NCBI GenBank assembly: GCA_964636885.1
Contig: CAZWVA010000023.1
Coordinates: 1 to 35,994 of the forward strand
Length of the DNA: 35,994 nt
From: CAZWVA01 sp964636885
GTDB lineage: Bacteria > Desulfobacterota_D > UBA1144 > Nemesobacterales > CSP1-2
Direction of reading: 5' to 3'
How positions within the stretch are numbered: position 1 is the stretch's first letter; every line of letters begins with the position of its first letter. The notes beneath the pieces are model-generated. The model saw nothing but the letters and a program-made list of their open reading frames with translations. It was not told where the DNA came from and made no database searches. Both the position numbers and the translations under genes were made by a program. Positions 15,351-22,571 of this stretch are shown piece by piece.

Positions 15351-18014
15351 CTACCTTAACTCCATTACCGCTCTGGCTACTCCTTCTCTATAATTCCAGA
15401 CTATCTGGAAGCCTAGTTCCTTGCATAGCTTGATCATCCTTTCATTCTCCGCCATTATATCTCCCCAGAGGAACTTACCCCCTTTCTCCCTTGCTATACT
15501 TATACACGTCTCAAGGAGCCTCGTTCCTAGACCTTTTCCCTGCCAGGGATCCCCAACCACAACGGCAAATTCGAAGGCCTCGAGGTTCGGGCAGTAAATC
15601 AGCCGTCCCACGCCGAGTATTCGCTCTTTCTCCGGTGCCTCTTCCACGGCGACTATAGCCATCTCACGGTCGTAGTCTATCTGTGTATAACGGGTGATCT
15701 GTTCATGGGGCATCGATTTTAGAACCTGAAAGAACCGAAAAAGGATCGTCCTTTGAGAAAAGGTGCTAAAGAGCTCTCTCATCATGCCTTCGTCTTCCGG
15801 CTTAATTGGACGAAGGAGTACAGGTGTCCCATCGCTCAGCGTCCAATGGGTCTCGTAGCGATGCGGGTAGGGGCTAAGTACCATGTGATCGGGGGATCTC
15901 ACGGTGGTTGGCCTGACTATTATCCTTGCATCCAGTGCCAGGATCCCCTTTTCACTTGCCAAAAGGGGATTTATGTCTATCTCCACGATCTCCGGGAAGT
16001 CGGTTACGAGGTGTGAAAGGCGCACGAGTATCTCCTCCATGTATTCCAGATTAACGGGTGGGCGATTACGAAAGCCCCTCAGCAACTTATACACCTTTGT
16101 TTCTTCCATAAGTCGCCTTGCAAGGGTCGTATTTAGGGGAGGGAGGCCCACCGCTTTATCCCGAATCACCTCGGCTATTATCCCTCCCATCCCAAAGAGT
16201 ATCACGGGTCCGAATAGGGGATCCTGTTTACTCCCGATAATCACCTCGTAGCCCCTCTCTTTTACCATACGCTGTACGGTAACACCGAAGATACGTGCTT
16301 CTGGATTATAATTCCTGGCGTTTTCCACTATCTTTTTATATGCCGATTCCACCTCCTCTTTTGATGTCAGGTCAAGAATGACCCCACCTGCCTCGGTTTT
16401 ATGGGTGATGTCGGGGGAATGAACCTTAAGCACCACAGGGAACCCGATTTCCTCTGCAAGCCCTGCCGCCTGTTCAGGGGATGAGGCCACCAGTGTCCTA
16501 TTTACCGGTATTCCGTAACTCCCCAAGAGCTCCTTCGATTCCGTCTCCGGCAGTAAGGATTGGGTTTTGTCTAAAAAGGCTTTTATGATCCCACCTGCCC
16601 TCTCACGGTCGAGGTTAAGCTCCACGTGGAGTTCCCTTGGCGTTTCCTGAAGGAGCCTTAGATTGTAACTGTACGAATACATATACATGAAGGTGCTTAC
16701 GGCCTCTTCGGGTGTACTGTAGGTCGGTATTCCGGCCCCGTTTAGTATAGATATCCCTTCCCCACCCATCCAAACCGCAAAAATAGGCATGTGACGCTTA
16801 TTAGAAAAGGCCAACTGAGAAATAACTCTTGCCACATCTGTAGGACTCGTTATCGCCTGGGGGGTTAAAATCACAAGGAGTCCATCGATCTCATCGGTTT
16901 CTAGCAAGGAGCGAATCGCATTTTGGTATCTTTCAGGAGTTGCGTCTCCAATAATATCGACCGGATTCCCCCTACTCCAATGAGGGGGAAGAAACGAGTT
17001 AAGACGCTCTATCGTTTGATCTGATAACACGGCGGGCCTATATCCCCAGTCCTCAAGGGCATCTGCCGCTATAACCCCAGGTCCCCCGGCGTTCGTAACG
17101 ATTCCCAGACGTGGACCGTTGGGCCTCGGCTGCTTGGCCAGGCTCTCGGCACAGTTAAATAGATCCCGAATCGTACGAACCCTGATTATGCCGGCTCGCT
17201 TAAAGGCGGCATCATATACGTCGTCCTCACCCGCCATGGCGCCTGTATGAGAGGAAGCGGCCTGAGCTCCCGATTGACTCCTCCCAGCCTTCACGGCTAT
17301 TATGGGCTTTATCCTGGACACAGCACGAGCCGCACTCATAAACTTTCTCAGGTTGGTAAGTGACTCTATGTAGAGAATAATGCTCGTTACCTCTTCACTC
17401 CCCCCTAGATAATCGATCAGGTCTCCAAAATCCACATCGGCCATAGAACCTATGCTTATAAAATAACTAAAACCGATCCTCTCCCTAAAAGACCTGTCTA
17501 AGATAGCGGTGCATAGGGCACCGCTTTGGGAGATAAAGGCCAGTTGGCCCGGAAGCGCCATCCTGCTAGAAAAGGTCGCATTTAACCCTATACTCGGTCT
17601 TATTACCCCCAAACAATTGGGGCCTATGATTCGCACACCCGCCTCTTTTGCCTCCTTGAGGATCCGCCCTTCTAGCTCCCTACCCCTTTCCCCAGTCTCC
17701 TTCCCCCCTGCGGAGATGATAATAGCCCCAAGGATCCCCTTCTTTGCACAACCACTTATGACCTCTGGAACGACTTCAAGTGGAGTCACTATAACGGCAA
17801 GGTCCACTTCCTCTCTAATATCCGTAACCGATTTAAAGGCCTTCTTTCCCTGAACGGTCTTGTACTTGGGGTTTACCGGATACACCGGCCCCTTAAATCC
17901 ACACCGAGTCAAGTTACGAAAGAGCGTGTAACCGAGCTTTCCGACCGTGTCACTCGCACCTATTAGGGCGATGGATTTTGGATTAAAGATCCTATCAAGG
18001 TTCCTGATGCTCAA
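15351..18014 (-). CDS. NDP-forming acyl-CoA synthetase / GNAT acetyltransferase fusion (PatZ-like)
   Basis: 887 residues, the same length class and domain order as Pat/PatZ lysine acetyltransferases. The order is CoA-binding Rossmann domain (IALIGASDTVGKLGYT, 15-30), succinyl-CoA-ligase-like region with GPNCLG (131-136) and SSHTGAMAG (254-262, whose His256 is at the phosphohistidine position of ADP-forming acetyl-CoA synthetases), ATP-grasp domain (about 485-700), and GNAT domain (about 735-887) with the acetyl-CoA pyrophosphate loop QGKGLGT. Pat proteins acetylate lysines of metabolic enzymes such as acetyl-CoA synthetase. Because the His is retained, acyl-CoA synthetase activity is also possible. 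The start is TTG 18014, immediately after the upstream stop, with GGAGGAA inside the end of that gene, so translation is probably coupled. Confidence 0.9.
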   Translation of the reverse strand: MSIRNLDRIFNPKSIALIGASDTVGKLGYTLFRNLTRCGFKGPVYPVNPKYKTVQGKKAFKSVTDIREEVDLAVIVTPLEVVPEVISGCAKKGILGAIIISAGGKETGERGRELEGRILKEAKEAGVRIIGPNCLGVIRPSIGLNATFSSRMALPGQLAFISQSGALCTAILDRSFRERIGFSYFISIGSMADVDFGDLIDYLGGSEEVTSIILYIESLTNLRKFMSAARAVSRIKPIIAVKAGRSQSGAQAASSHTGAMAGEDDVYDAAFKRAGIIRVRTIRDLFNCAESLAKQPRPNGPRLGIVTNAGGPGVIAADALEDWGYRPAVLSDQTIERLNSFLPPHWSRGNPVDIIGDATPERYQNAIRSLLETDEIDGLLVILTPQAITSPTDVARVISQLAFSNKRHMPIFAVWMGGEGISILNGAGIPTYSTPEEAVSTFMYMYSYSYNLRLLQETPRELHVELNLDRERAGGIIKAFLDKTQSLLPETESKELLGSYGIPVNRTLVASSPEQAAGLAEEIGFPVVLKVHSPDITHKTEAGGVILDLTSKEEVESAYKKIVENARNYNPEARIFGVTVQRMVKERGYEVIIGSKQDPLFGPVILFGMGGIIAEVIRDKAVGLPPLNTTLARRLMEETKVYKLLRGFRNRPPVNLEYMEEILVRLSHLVTDFPEIVEIDINPLLASEKGILALDARIIVRPTTVRSPDHMVLSPYPHRYETHWTLSDGTPVLLRPIKPEDEGMMRELFSTFSQRTILFRFFQVLKSMPHEQITRYTQIDYDREMAIVAVEEAPEKERILGVGRLIYCPNLEAFEFAVVVGDPWQGKGLGTRLLETCISIAREKGGKFLWGDIMAENERMIKLCKELGFQIVWNYREGVARAVMELR

Positions 18015-18545
18015 TCAGTATTCCTCCGGGTCCAGCTTCAGGGCCTCGTTGAAACGGTTTATCATGTTATAAAGCGCTATCAAAGAGGTTAGCTCCACTA
18101 TCTGAGAATCGCTAAAATGCCCTTTAAGCTCATTAAAAAGGGAATCGGGGATGTTGCCGGGGCTGAGTGTCATGGTTTCTGCGTACCTTAGAGCGACCTT
18201 ATCGGCCTCCGATATGTTTGCGCTCTCGGGATTATCAACCTCCAGAATCTCGTCTTCGGTAAACCCCATTTTTTTGCTTATCTGCCGATGCGCGTGATAA
18301 CAATATGCCGAGTGGTTGATCTTTGAAACCCTTAGTATAACCCTCTCCTTGAGCTTGGGGTCGAGCTCGTCCGGTTCCTGAACGGCGGCGACAAATGGAC
18401 CTATGGTCGATACTATGGAGGGCTTGTATGCCAAGGCTTTGTAGATGTTGGTCACCTTTCCCCTCTTCCTCCTCATCCGTTCATAGGCCTCTTTTACCCT
18501 TGGGTCTTTGACCTCATCTTCTTCGATATACTTGATGCGGGCCAT
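18015..18545 (-). CDS. carboxymuconolactone decarboxylase / AhpD-like family protein
   Basis: A 176-residue all-helical protein with the CMD-family core: a peroxidase-like helix pair around residues 70-100 reading RVSKINHSAYCYHAHRQ. AhpD-type enzymes have CxxC followed by His; here the first Cys position is Ser, leaving one Cys plus two His. A classical two-cysteine disulfide mechanism is therefore unlikely. Family members act in peroxide defence or aromatic metabolism. Strong ribosome site AAGGAGGT before ATG 18545. It is the first gene of a coupled pair with the PatZ-like gene; the metabolic link is unknown. The 218-bp gap upstream (to 18763) shows no gene. Confidence 0.85.
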   Translation of the reverse strand: MARIKYIEEDEVKDPRVKEAYERMRRKRGKVTNIYKALAYKPSIVSTIGPFVAAVQEPDELDPKLKERVILRVSKINHSAYCYHAHRQISKKMGFTEDEILEVDNPESANISEADKVALRYAETMTLSPGNIPDSLFNELKGHFSDSQIVELTSLIALYNMINRFNEALKLDPEEY

Positions 18546-18763
18546 GTCTTACCTCCTTCTCGTATGTTTCCCTTTCGTTAATACGCCTTGAAGACCCTTC
18601 ACAATACAACTAACTTTTGGGCAAGTCATATACCATAAATTATCCCAGCATTTCCAGTAGGTTTTAAGTATATGGAATCGGAGCAAGTGTCATATTATCT
18701 GACATCAGACACCGATTGAATCGTTAGTCAACCGAATAACCCTTGAGCCAATCCTTCTGCCAC

Positions 18764-20467
18764 CTACGTGAAATAGGCTTTTAGAACGTACTGCTGTAAC
18801 ATCCTCTGTGTATTGAAAAAGGAGCCGTTAAGGGCGATGGAATACCGCATCATATCGATAAAGCGATCCCTTTCCCTATAGAATAGAGGGATGATGTCCC
18901 GCTCTAATTTTTCGTAAAGATAGAGGGCATCTTTTGAACTGTCATGGCTCTCCCCTATAGCTATCTCGTTCTCTCCAATCGACCATCCTGTTACACCTTC
19001 GATATGCCCTTCGATCCACCAACCATCGAGAACACTCAGACTCGGAACACCATTCATAGCCGCTTTCATACCGCTTGTTCCAGAGGCCTCAAGAGGAGGC
19101 TGTGGTGTATTAAGCCATACATCAACGCCAGGAATTATAACCTTAGCGAGTTCCAGATCGTAGTTATTGAGATAGACGACCCTAACATGATCACGGAGGA
19201 GATTCTTCGCATCAAAAATCCGTTTAATCACCTCCTTGCCACCTCTGTCTTGTGGATGGGCTTTACCGGAATAAACCACCTGAAAGGGGCCGGCTTTTGA
19301 CGAGATACCTTTAATCCTCTCTATATCAGTAAAGAGGAGGTCTCCTCTCTTATACGTCGTGGCGCGCCTGGCAAAACCTATTGTAAGAACGTCCATATCC
19401 ATCCCGGCATTGGTACTACGGTTCACATACCGGATTAACCGCTCCTTCGCCTGAGCATGTGCCCTCCAGACGTCCTCCCTTGGGATCTTAAGTGCATACC
19501 GAAGATTGAAATTGTCCTCCCTCCAACCAGGGAGATACCTATCAAAGAGCCCCTGAAAGGGCTTTGAGACCCAGGTTGCCGCATGAACGCCATTTGTTAT
19601 GGCATCGATCTTGTAACCGGCAAACATAAGCCTTGAGACCTCTCCGTGTTTTTTTGCGACTCCATTTATGTAGTGGCTTAGATTAAAACCCAGAAAGGTC
19701 ATGTTGAGAAGGTTCTCGCAGCAAAATACGTCCTTCATATCGAAAACCTCTCTGCGTCCAAGGACACGAGCTACCAGATCCAGGGGGAACTGATCGTGTC
19801 CTGCGGGAACAGGGGTGTGTGTAGTAAATACACACCTCTTTCTAACCAGCTCAATGTCGCTTCTGGATACGGTCTTTCTCCCTGCCTTTCTCGCTTCCTC
19901 ATCCAGAAGCTCTAGTGTAAGAAGGCTGGAGTGTCCCTCGTTCATATGGAATCTTTCTATGTTATAATAGCCAAGGGCGCGGAGCATCCTTACCCCACCA
20001 ATTCCTAAAACCACCTCTTGGCAGAGTCGGTAACGTTGATCCCCTCCATAGAGAAAATGCGTCAAGGTTCTGTCCCACTCGGAATTCTCCGAGACATCGG
20101 TATCGAGAAAATACACAGGGACATTAAAACCTCCGATGCCATTAACCTCGTACTTCCAGCAACGTAAAAAAACGGTTCGGCCTTCTAGAGTCAGAGAGAC
20201 CCTTCCAGGCACCTCTTCTAAAAAGTCACCGATAGCCCACTCCACAGCCTCTTCGGTCTGCCACCCGTTAGCATCCAGCCTCTGATAGAAATAACCCTTC
20301 CGATGAAGAAGGGTCACAGCGACCATAGGAACCCTGAGGTCTGCCGCCGAGCGAATCGTATCCCCCGCAAGTACACCGAGGCCGCCGCTATAGGTCGGCA
20401 TCCCTGCCTCCAGGGCTATCTCCATTGAAAAATAGGCTATCGATCTGTCATCTGTTGGGTTGTTCAT
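18764..20467 (-). CDS. glgP: alpha-glucan phosphorylase (distant TIGR02094-type)
   Basis: Releases glucose-1-phosphate from storage alpha-glucans in the cytosol. The 567-residue length fits the shorter bacterial/archaeal type rather than the roughly 800-residue glycogen phosphorylase. Motifs: AYFSMEIALEAGMPTYSGGL (11-30), GVLAGD (31-36), NEGHS (176-180), GFARR (364-368, phosphate/PLP region) and the PLP Lys motif EASGTSGMKAAMNG (460-473, Lys468), followed by DGWW. No N-terminal extension (DUF3417) is seen. ATG 20467 has AAAGGG upstream. It stands alone between larger gaps; no other glycogen gene lies in the window. The enzyme looks intact. Confidence 0.94.
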   Translation of the reverse strand: MNNPTDDRSIAYFSMEIALEAGMPTYSGGLGVLAGDTIRSAADLRVPMVAVTLLHRKGYFYQRLDANGWQTEEAVEWAIGDFLEEVPGRVSLTLEGRTVFLRCWKYEVNGIGGFNVPVYFLDTDVSENSEWDRTLTHFLYGGDQRYRLCQEVVLGIGGVRMLRALGYYNIERFHMNEGHSSLLTLELLDEEARKAGRKTVSRSDIELVRKRCVFTTHTPVPAGHDQFPLDLVARVLGRREVFDMKDVFCCENLLNMTFLGFNLSHYINGVAKKHGEVSRLMFAGYKIDAITNGVHAATWVSKPFQGLFDRYLPGWREDNFNLRYALKIPREDVWRAHAQAKERLIRYVNRSTNAGMDMDVLTIGFARRATTYKRGDLLFTDIERIKGISSKAGPFQVVYSGKAHPQDRGGKEVIKRIFDAKNLLRDHVRVVYLNNYDLELAKVIIPGVDVWLNTPQPPLEASGTSGMKAAMNGVPSLSVLDGWWIEGHIEGVTGWSIGENEIAIGESHDSSKDALYLYEKLERDIIPLFYRERDRFIDMMRYSIALNGSFFNTQRMLQQYVLKAYFT

Positions 20468-20533
20468 AAAGCCCTTTCAGGTTCTGCCCTTATTTTACGG
20501 AAAACCTATGCTAAAAACAAATATTCTATGCCT

Positions 20534-20797
20534 CTAACGGGGACCCACACCTTCACCCATGTGGTTACCATCATGAAAACCGTCGCGGTTCATATCATCA
20601 TGGAAGCCGTCAAAGTTCATATCATCGTCGTGAAAACCGTCATAATTGGAATCGTCATCATAATATCCATCGTGGTTCATATCCTCTACATTACCACATA
20701 GATAGTCAGAGTCTAGGAAATCCATGTGTAATAAAGGTTTGCCGCGGCGGCTTATCAAAGTGCCTGAGCCAACCCATGATCTCCGAATAATCCGCAT
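20534..20797 (-). CDS. ORF with DxNxDG calcium-loop-like repeats
   Basis: An 87-residue ORF whose second half is four imperfect decapeptides: DMNHDGYYDD, DSNYDGFHDD, DMNFDGFHD and DMNRDGFHDG. The DxNxDG core is the calcium loop seen in EF-hands, dockerins and thrombospondin-3 repeats, so Ca2+ or other metal binding is likely if it is expressed. The N-terminal 24 residues are doubtful: the same DNA in another frame encodes a recognisable metallo-beta-lactamase tail (20706-20822), and neither ATG 20797 nor the in-frame ATG at residue 25 has a ribosome site. It may be a young or decaying gene, or the end of a longer one. Low confidence as a real protein. Confidence 0.4.
   Translation of the reverse strand: MRIIRRSWVGSGTLISRRGKPLLHMDFLDSDYLCGNVEDMNHDGYYDDDSNYDGFHDDDMNFDGFHDDMNRDGFHDGNHMGEGVGPR
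20577..20690 (-). repeat. imperfect ~30-bp tandem repeats
   Basis: Four imperfect copies of a roughly 30-bp unit (plus-strand form centred on CGTCAAAGTTCATATCATC) encode the DxNxDG decapeptides. Confidence 0.6.
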
Positions 20798-20822
20798 GGG
20801 CGGACAGGTTATCTAGGAGCAC
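20706..20822 (-). pseudogene. C-terminal remnant of an RNA-type metallo-beta-lactamase (beta-CASP) protein
   Basis: Minus-strand frame from GTG 20822 to TGA 20706, 38 residues. It contains NLSAHADYSEIMGWLRHF followed by KPPRQTFITHGFP. This matches the LSAHAD...W...F..PP...F..HGEP signature of the C-terminal end of MBL-fold RNA-processing hydrolases (RMMBL motif), in which the SAHAD and HG His residues belong to the metal site. Stops lie just upstream in this frame and no other MBL motif (HxHxDH) is nearby, so it is a fragment. The final GFP replaces the usual GEP. It overlaps the DxNxDG ORF in another frame. Confidence 0.7.
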
Positions 20823-20954
20823 AACCTCCTATCTCACTTATCCAGCTTTAGTTTCATATAACCTCCGATGAGGATCGCGGAAGGATACAGGACCTCTGCA
20901 GACTACCTCCTTACATATCAAAAACCCAAAAAGTCCGGAAGACGATTCCTTTCG

Positions 20955-21515
20955 CTACTCATCGTGTTTACTAGAAGAACCCTCCTCTTTCTCCTGCCCT
21001 GATTTTTCTTTTGGAATCTCCTCCTTCTCCACAGTGGTTCCTCCCATAATAGGCATCATCATGGGCATCATCCCCTTTGCCTTTTTAAAGTTCTCTACAC
21101 CTATGGCCTTTCTTATCGCCGCGAGTGCATCCACAGACATATTGGCCATCTCAAGATTTATATCGTTAGACGCTTTAACCTCAGCCTTTACCTTGTCGGG
21201 GTCAAAGTTGGGGTCCTGAAGCATATTCATGATTTTCATGTGGGAGATTCTAAAATCCGCCTCCTTACGAACCATCGGGTAGAGATACTTCTCAGGAATG
21301 CCTGCCAATTCCCTTTTCTGAGCGTCCGTAAGCTCTAATGTACTGGCCTTCATAAGAACATGTTGAACCATCATGCTATACATCATGGAATGCATTCCCG
21401 ACATTCCACGACCCATCATTGTCACCTGTCCCCGCTTTTGCTGCATCATTCCCTGGGCAAAGGAAAGACCGGCAACCGATACCAAGATAAATAGTGAAAC
21501 TATTAATCTACTCAT
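20955..21515 (-). CDS. Met-rich Spy/CpxP-like periplasmic protein
   Basis: 186 residues. Signal peptide MSRLIVSLFILVSVAGLSFA with cleavage before QGMM. The mature N-terminus is very Met-rich (GMMQQ, MMGRGMSGMHSMMYSMM), followed by a helical domain with LTDAQ (62-66), the LTxxQ-type motif of Spy/CpxP and periplasmic metal-sensor relatives. A second Met cluster follows (KAKGMMPMMMPIMGG), then a charged tail. Met clusters often bind Cu(I) or Ag(I), so metal handling or chaperoning in the periplasm is plausible. AGGAGGT precedes ATG 21515. It lies 6 bp after the PEGA-like gene, so the two form an operon, in a region with a metal-pump gene. Confidence 0.75.
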   Translation of the reverse strand: MSRLIVSLFILVSVAGLSFAQGMMQQKRGQVTMMGRGMSGMHSMMYSMMVQHVLMKASTLELTDAQKRELAGIPEKYLYPMVRKEADFRISHMKIMNMLQDPNFDPDKVKAEVKASNDINLEMANMSVDALAAIRKAIGVENFKKAKGMMPMMMPIMGGTTVEKEEIPKEKSGQEKEEGSSSKHDE

Positions 21516-21521
21516 CTTCTA

Positions 21522-21869
21522 CTACCTCCTCTCAGTAACGTTTTCTCCCATTTTACTAAACTCTCCTCTGTTTATTCCACCCCATACTAGATATTCCACT
21601 TGTGCAAAACCAATATCAGAAAATCCCCTCAAGGATCCGGAAACAGACTTAAACTCCCCTCTTACAACCGACGTAGAGCCCGGAGCAACGTAAACTCTAG
21701 TTGAGGAACTTGAACCCCCGTACTTAAACCCCATAATGTGGTTTCCTGATGGAACCGAAACCCTTGCAGCCTCCTTAAAGTCCCTAGCAAGACCAATAAA
21801 TCTACCGTCAACGTATATCTCTACATCCCCCGGAGCTACCTCCAATAGAATCACGGTTTTCTTTTTCAC
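21522..21869 (-). CDS. PEGA-like domain protein
   Basis: 115 residues. The core GDVEIYVDGRFIGLARDF...VSVPSGNHIMGFKYGG resembles PEGA/carbohydrate-binding-like beta-sandwich repeats (xxVYVDGxxxG...VxxGxHxv). No clear signal peptide is present, though the N-terminus MKKKTVILLEV is weakly hydrophobic. The start is taken as GTG 21869; a second in-frame GTG lies five codons on. The purine run upstream is too close for an ideal ribosome site, so the start is uncertain. It ends 6 bp before the Met-rich Spy-like gene. Function unknown. Confidence 0.6.
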   Translation of the reverse strand: MKKKTVILLEVAPGDVEIYVDGRFIGLARDFKEAARVSVPSGNHIMGFKYGGSSSSTRVYVAPGSTSVVRGEFKSVSGSLRGFSDIGFAQVEYLVWGGINRGEFSKMGENVTERR

Positions 21870-22023
21870 TTCCCTTATTCCCCAAACTAAAAGGCTTTGT
21901 ATCCTTTAATTTAAATTTTATTTAACTCTTATTGCCCTGTCTATATCAAAAACTAACAGGGGAAACCGTCGCACCCACCAAGCATAAAGGAAATGGATAT
22001 TCCCTACTACCGACTGAGCCCTC

Positions 22024-22533
22024 TTACCACGATAGGATAAGCGAGAGTCCCACACCGCTTCCATCCGGTCTCCTTCTTCCCGTAGAGACCTTTATTATGC
22101 CCGTCATAACCGCTGTTATAATCTGAGACTCTATAAGCGCCTTACCCGTCTCGACGACCCTTTCATCATAGATCATCCTACCTATCATGTACGTCAAAAG
22201 AGATACCCCGGCCAGTGTAAACCCGTTCCCCCCTATGTTTCCTATATCAGCGAAATCCCCTATCGAACCCTTGACATCCTCCTGTATCTCACGGTCGGCA
22301 TCGGTTTGAGAAAGGGTTATCGAAGTCCCCGCTCCCACCCCGAGGAGGACGAGATTCCATCCCCAGAGGCTTTCCTTAGTACCAAGGAGCAGGTTCTTAG
22401 GAAGGGTTTTAACGTATCCGGGAAGGCTTTCCTCACCGGTCTTTTCAACCCCATTTGCCCGAATAGGAGATATAGGAACCAGGAAGGAGATAACCGCAAG
22501 TGCTATAAAGGACCTTCTAATTACCTCTAACAC
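22024..22533 (-). pseudogene. truncated PAP2-family phosphatase
   Basis: 169 residues: signal-like N-terminus (RSFIALAVISFLVPISPIRA), two hydrophobic segments, and near the C-terminus the first PAP2 catalytic signature KX6RP (Lys148 to Arg155-Pro156, KVSTGRRRP). The protein then ends within about 13 residues (GLSLILSW, stop), before the PSGH and SRxxxxxHxxxD motifs needed for acid-phosphatase chemistry. I looked through the next ~120 bp in all frames and found no intact PSGH. The gene therefore appears truncated by decay and is unlikely to be active. Start GTG 22533 with a poor ribosome site. Confidence 0.65.
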
Positions 22534-22571
22534 GCTTATGTGCCTACTGGAATAATCGTTTCTTGTTAACC

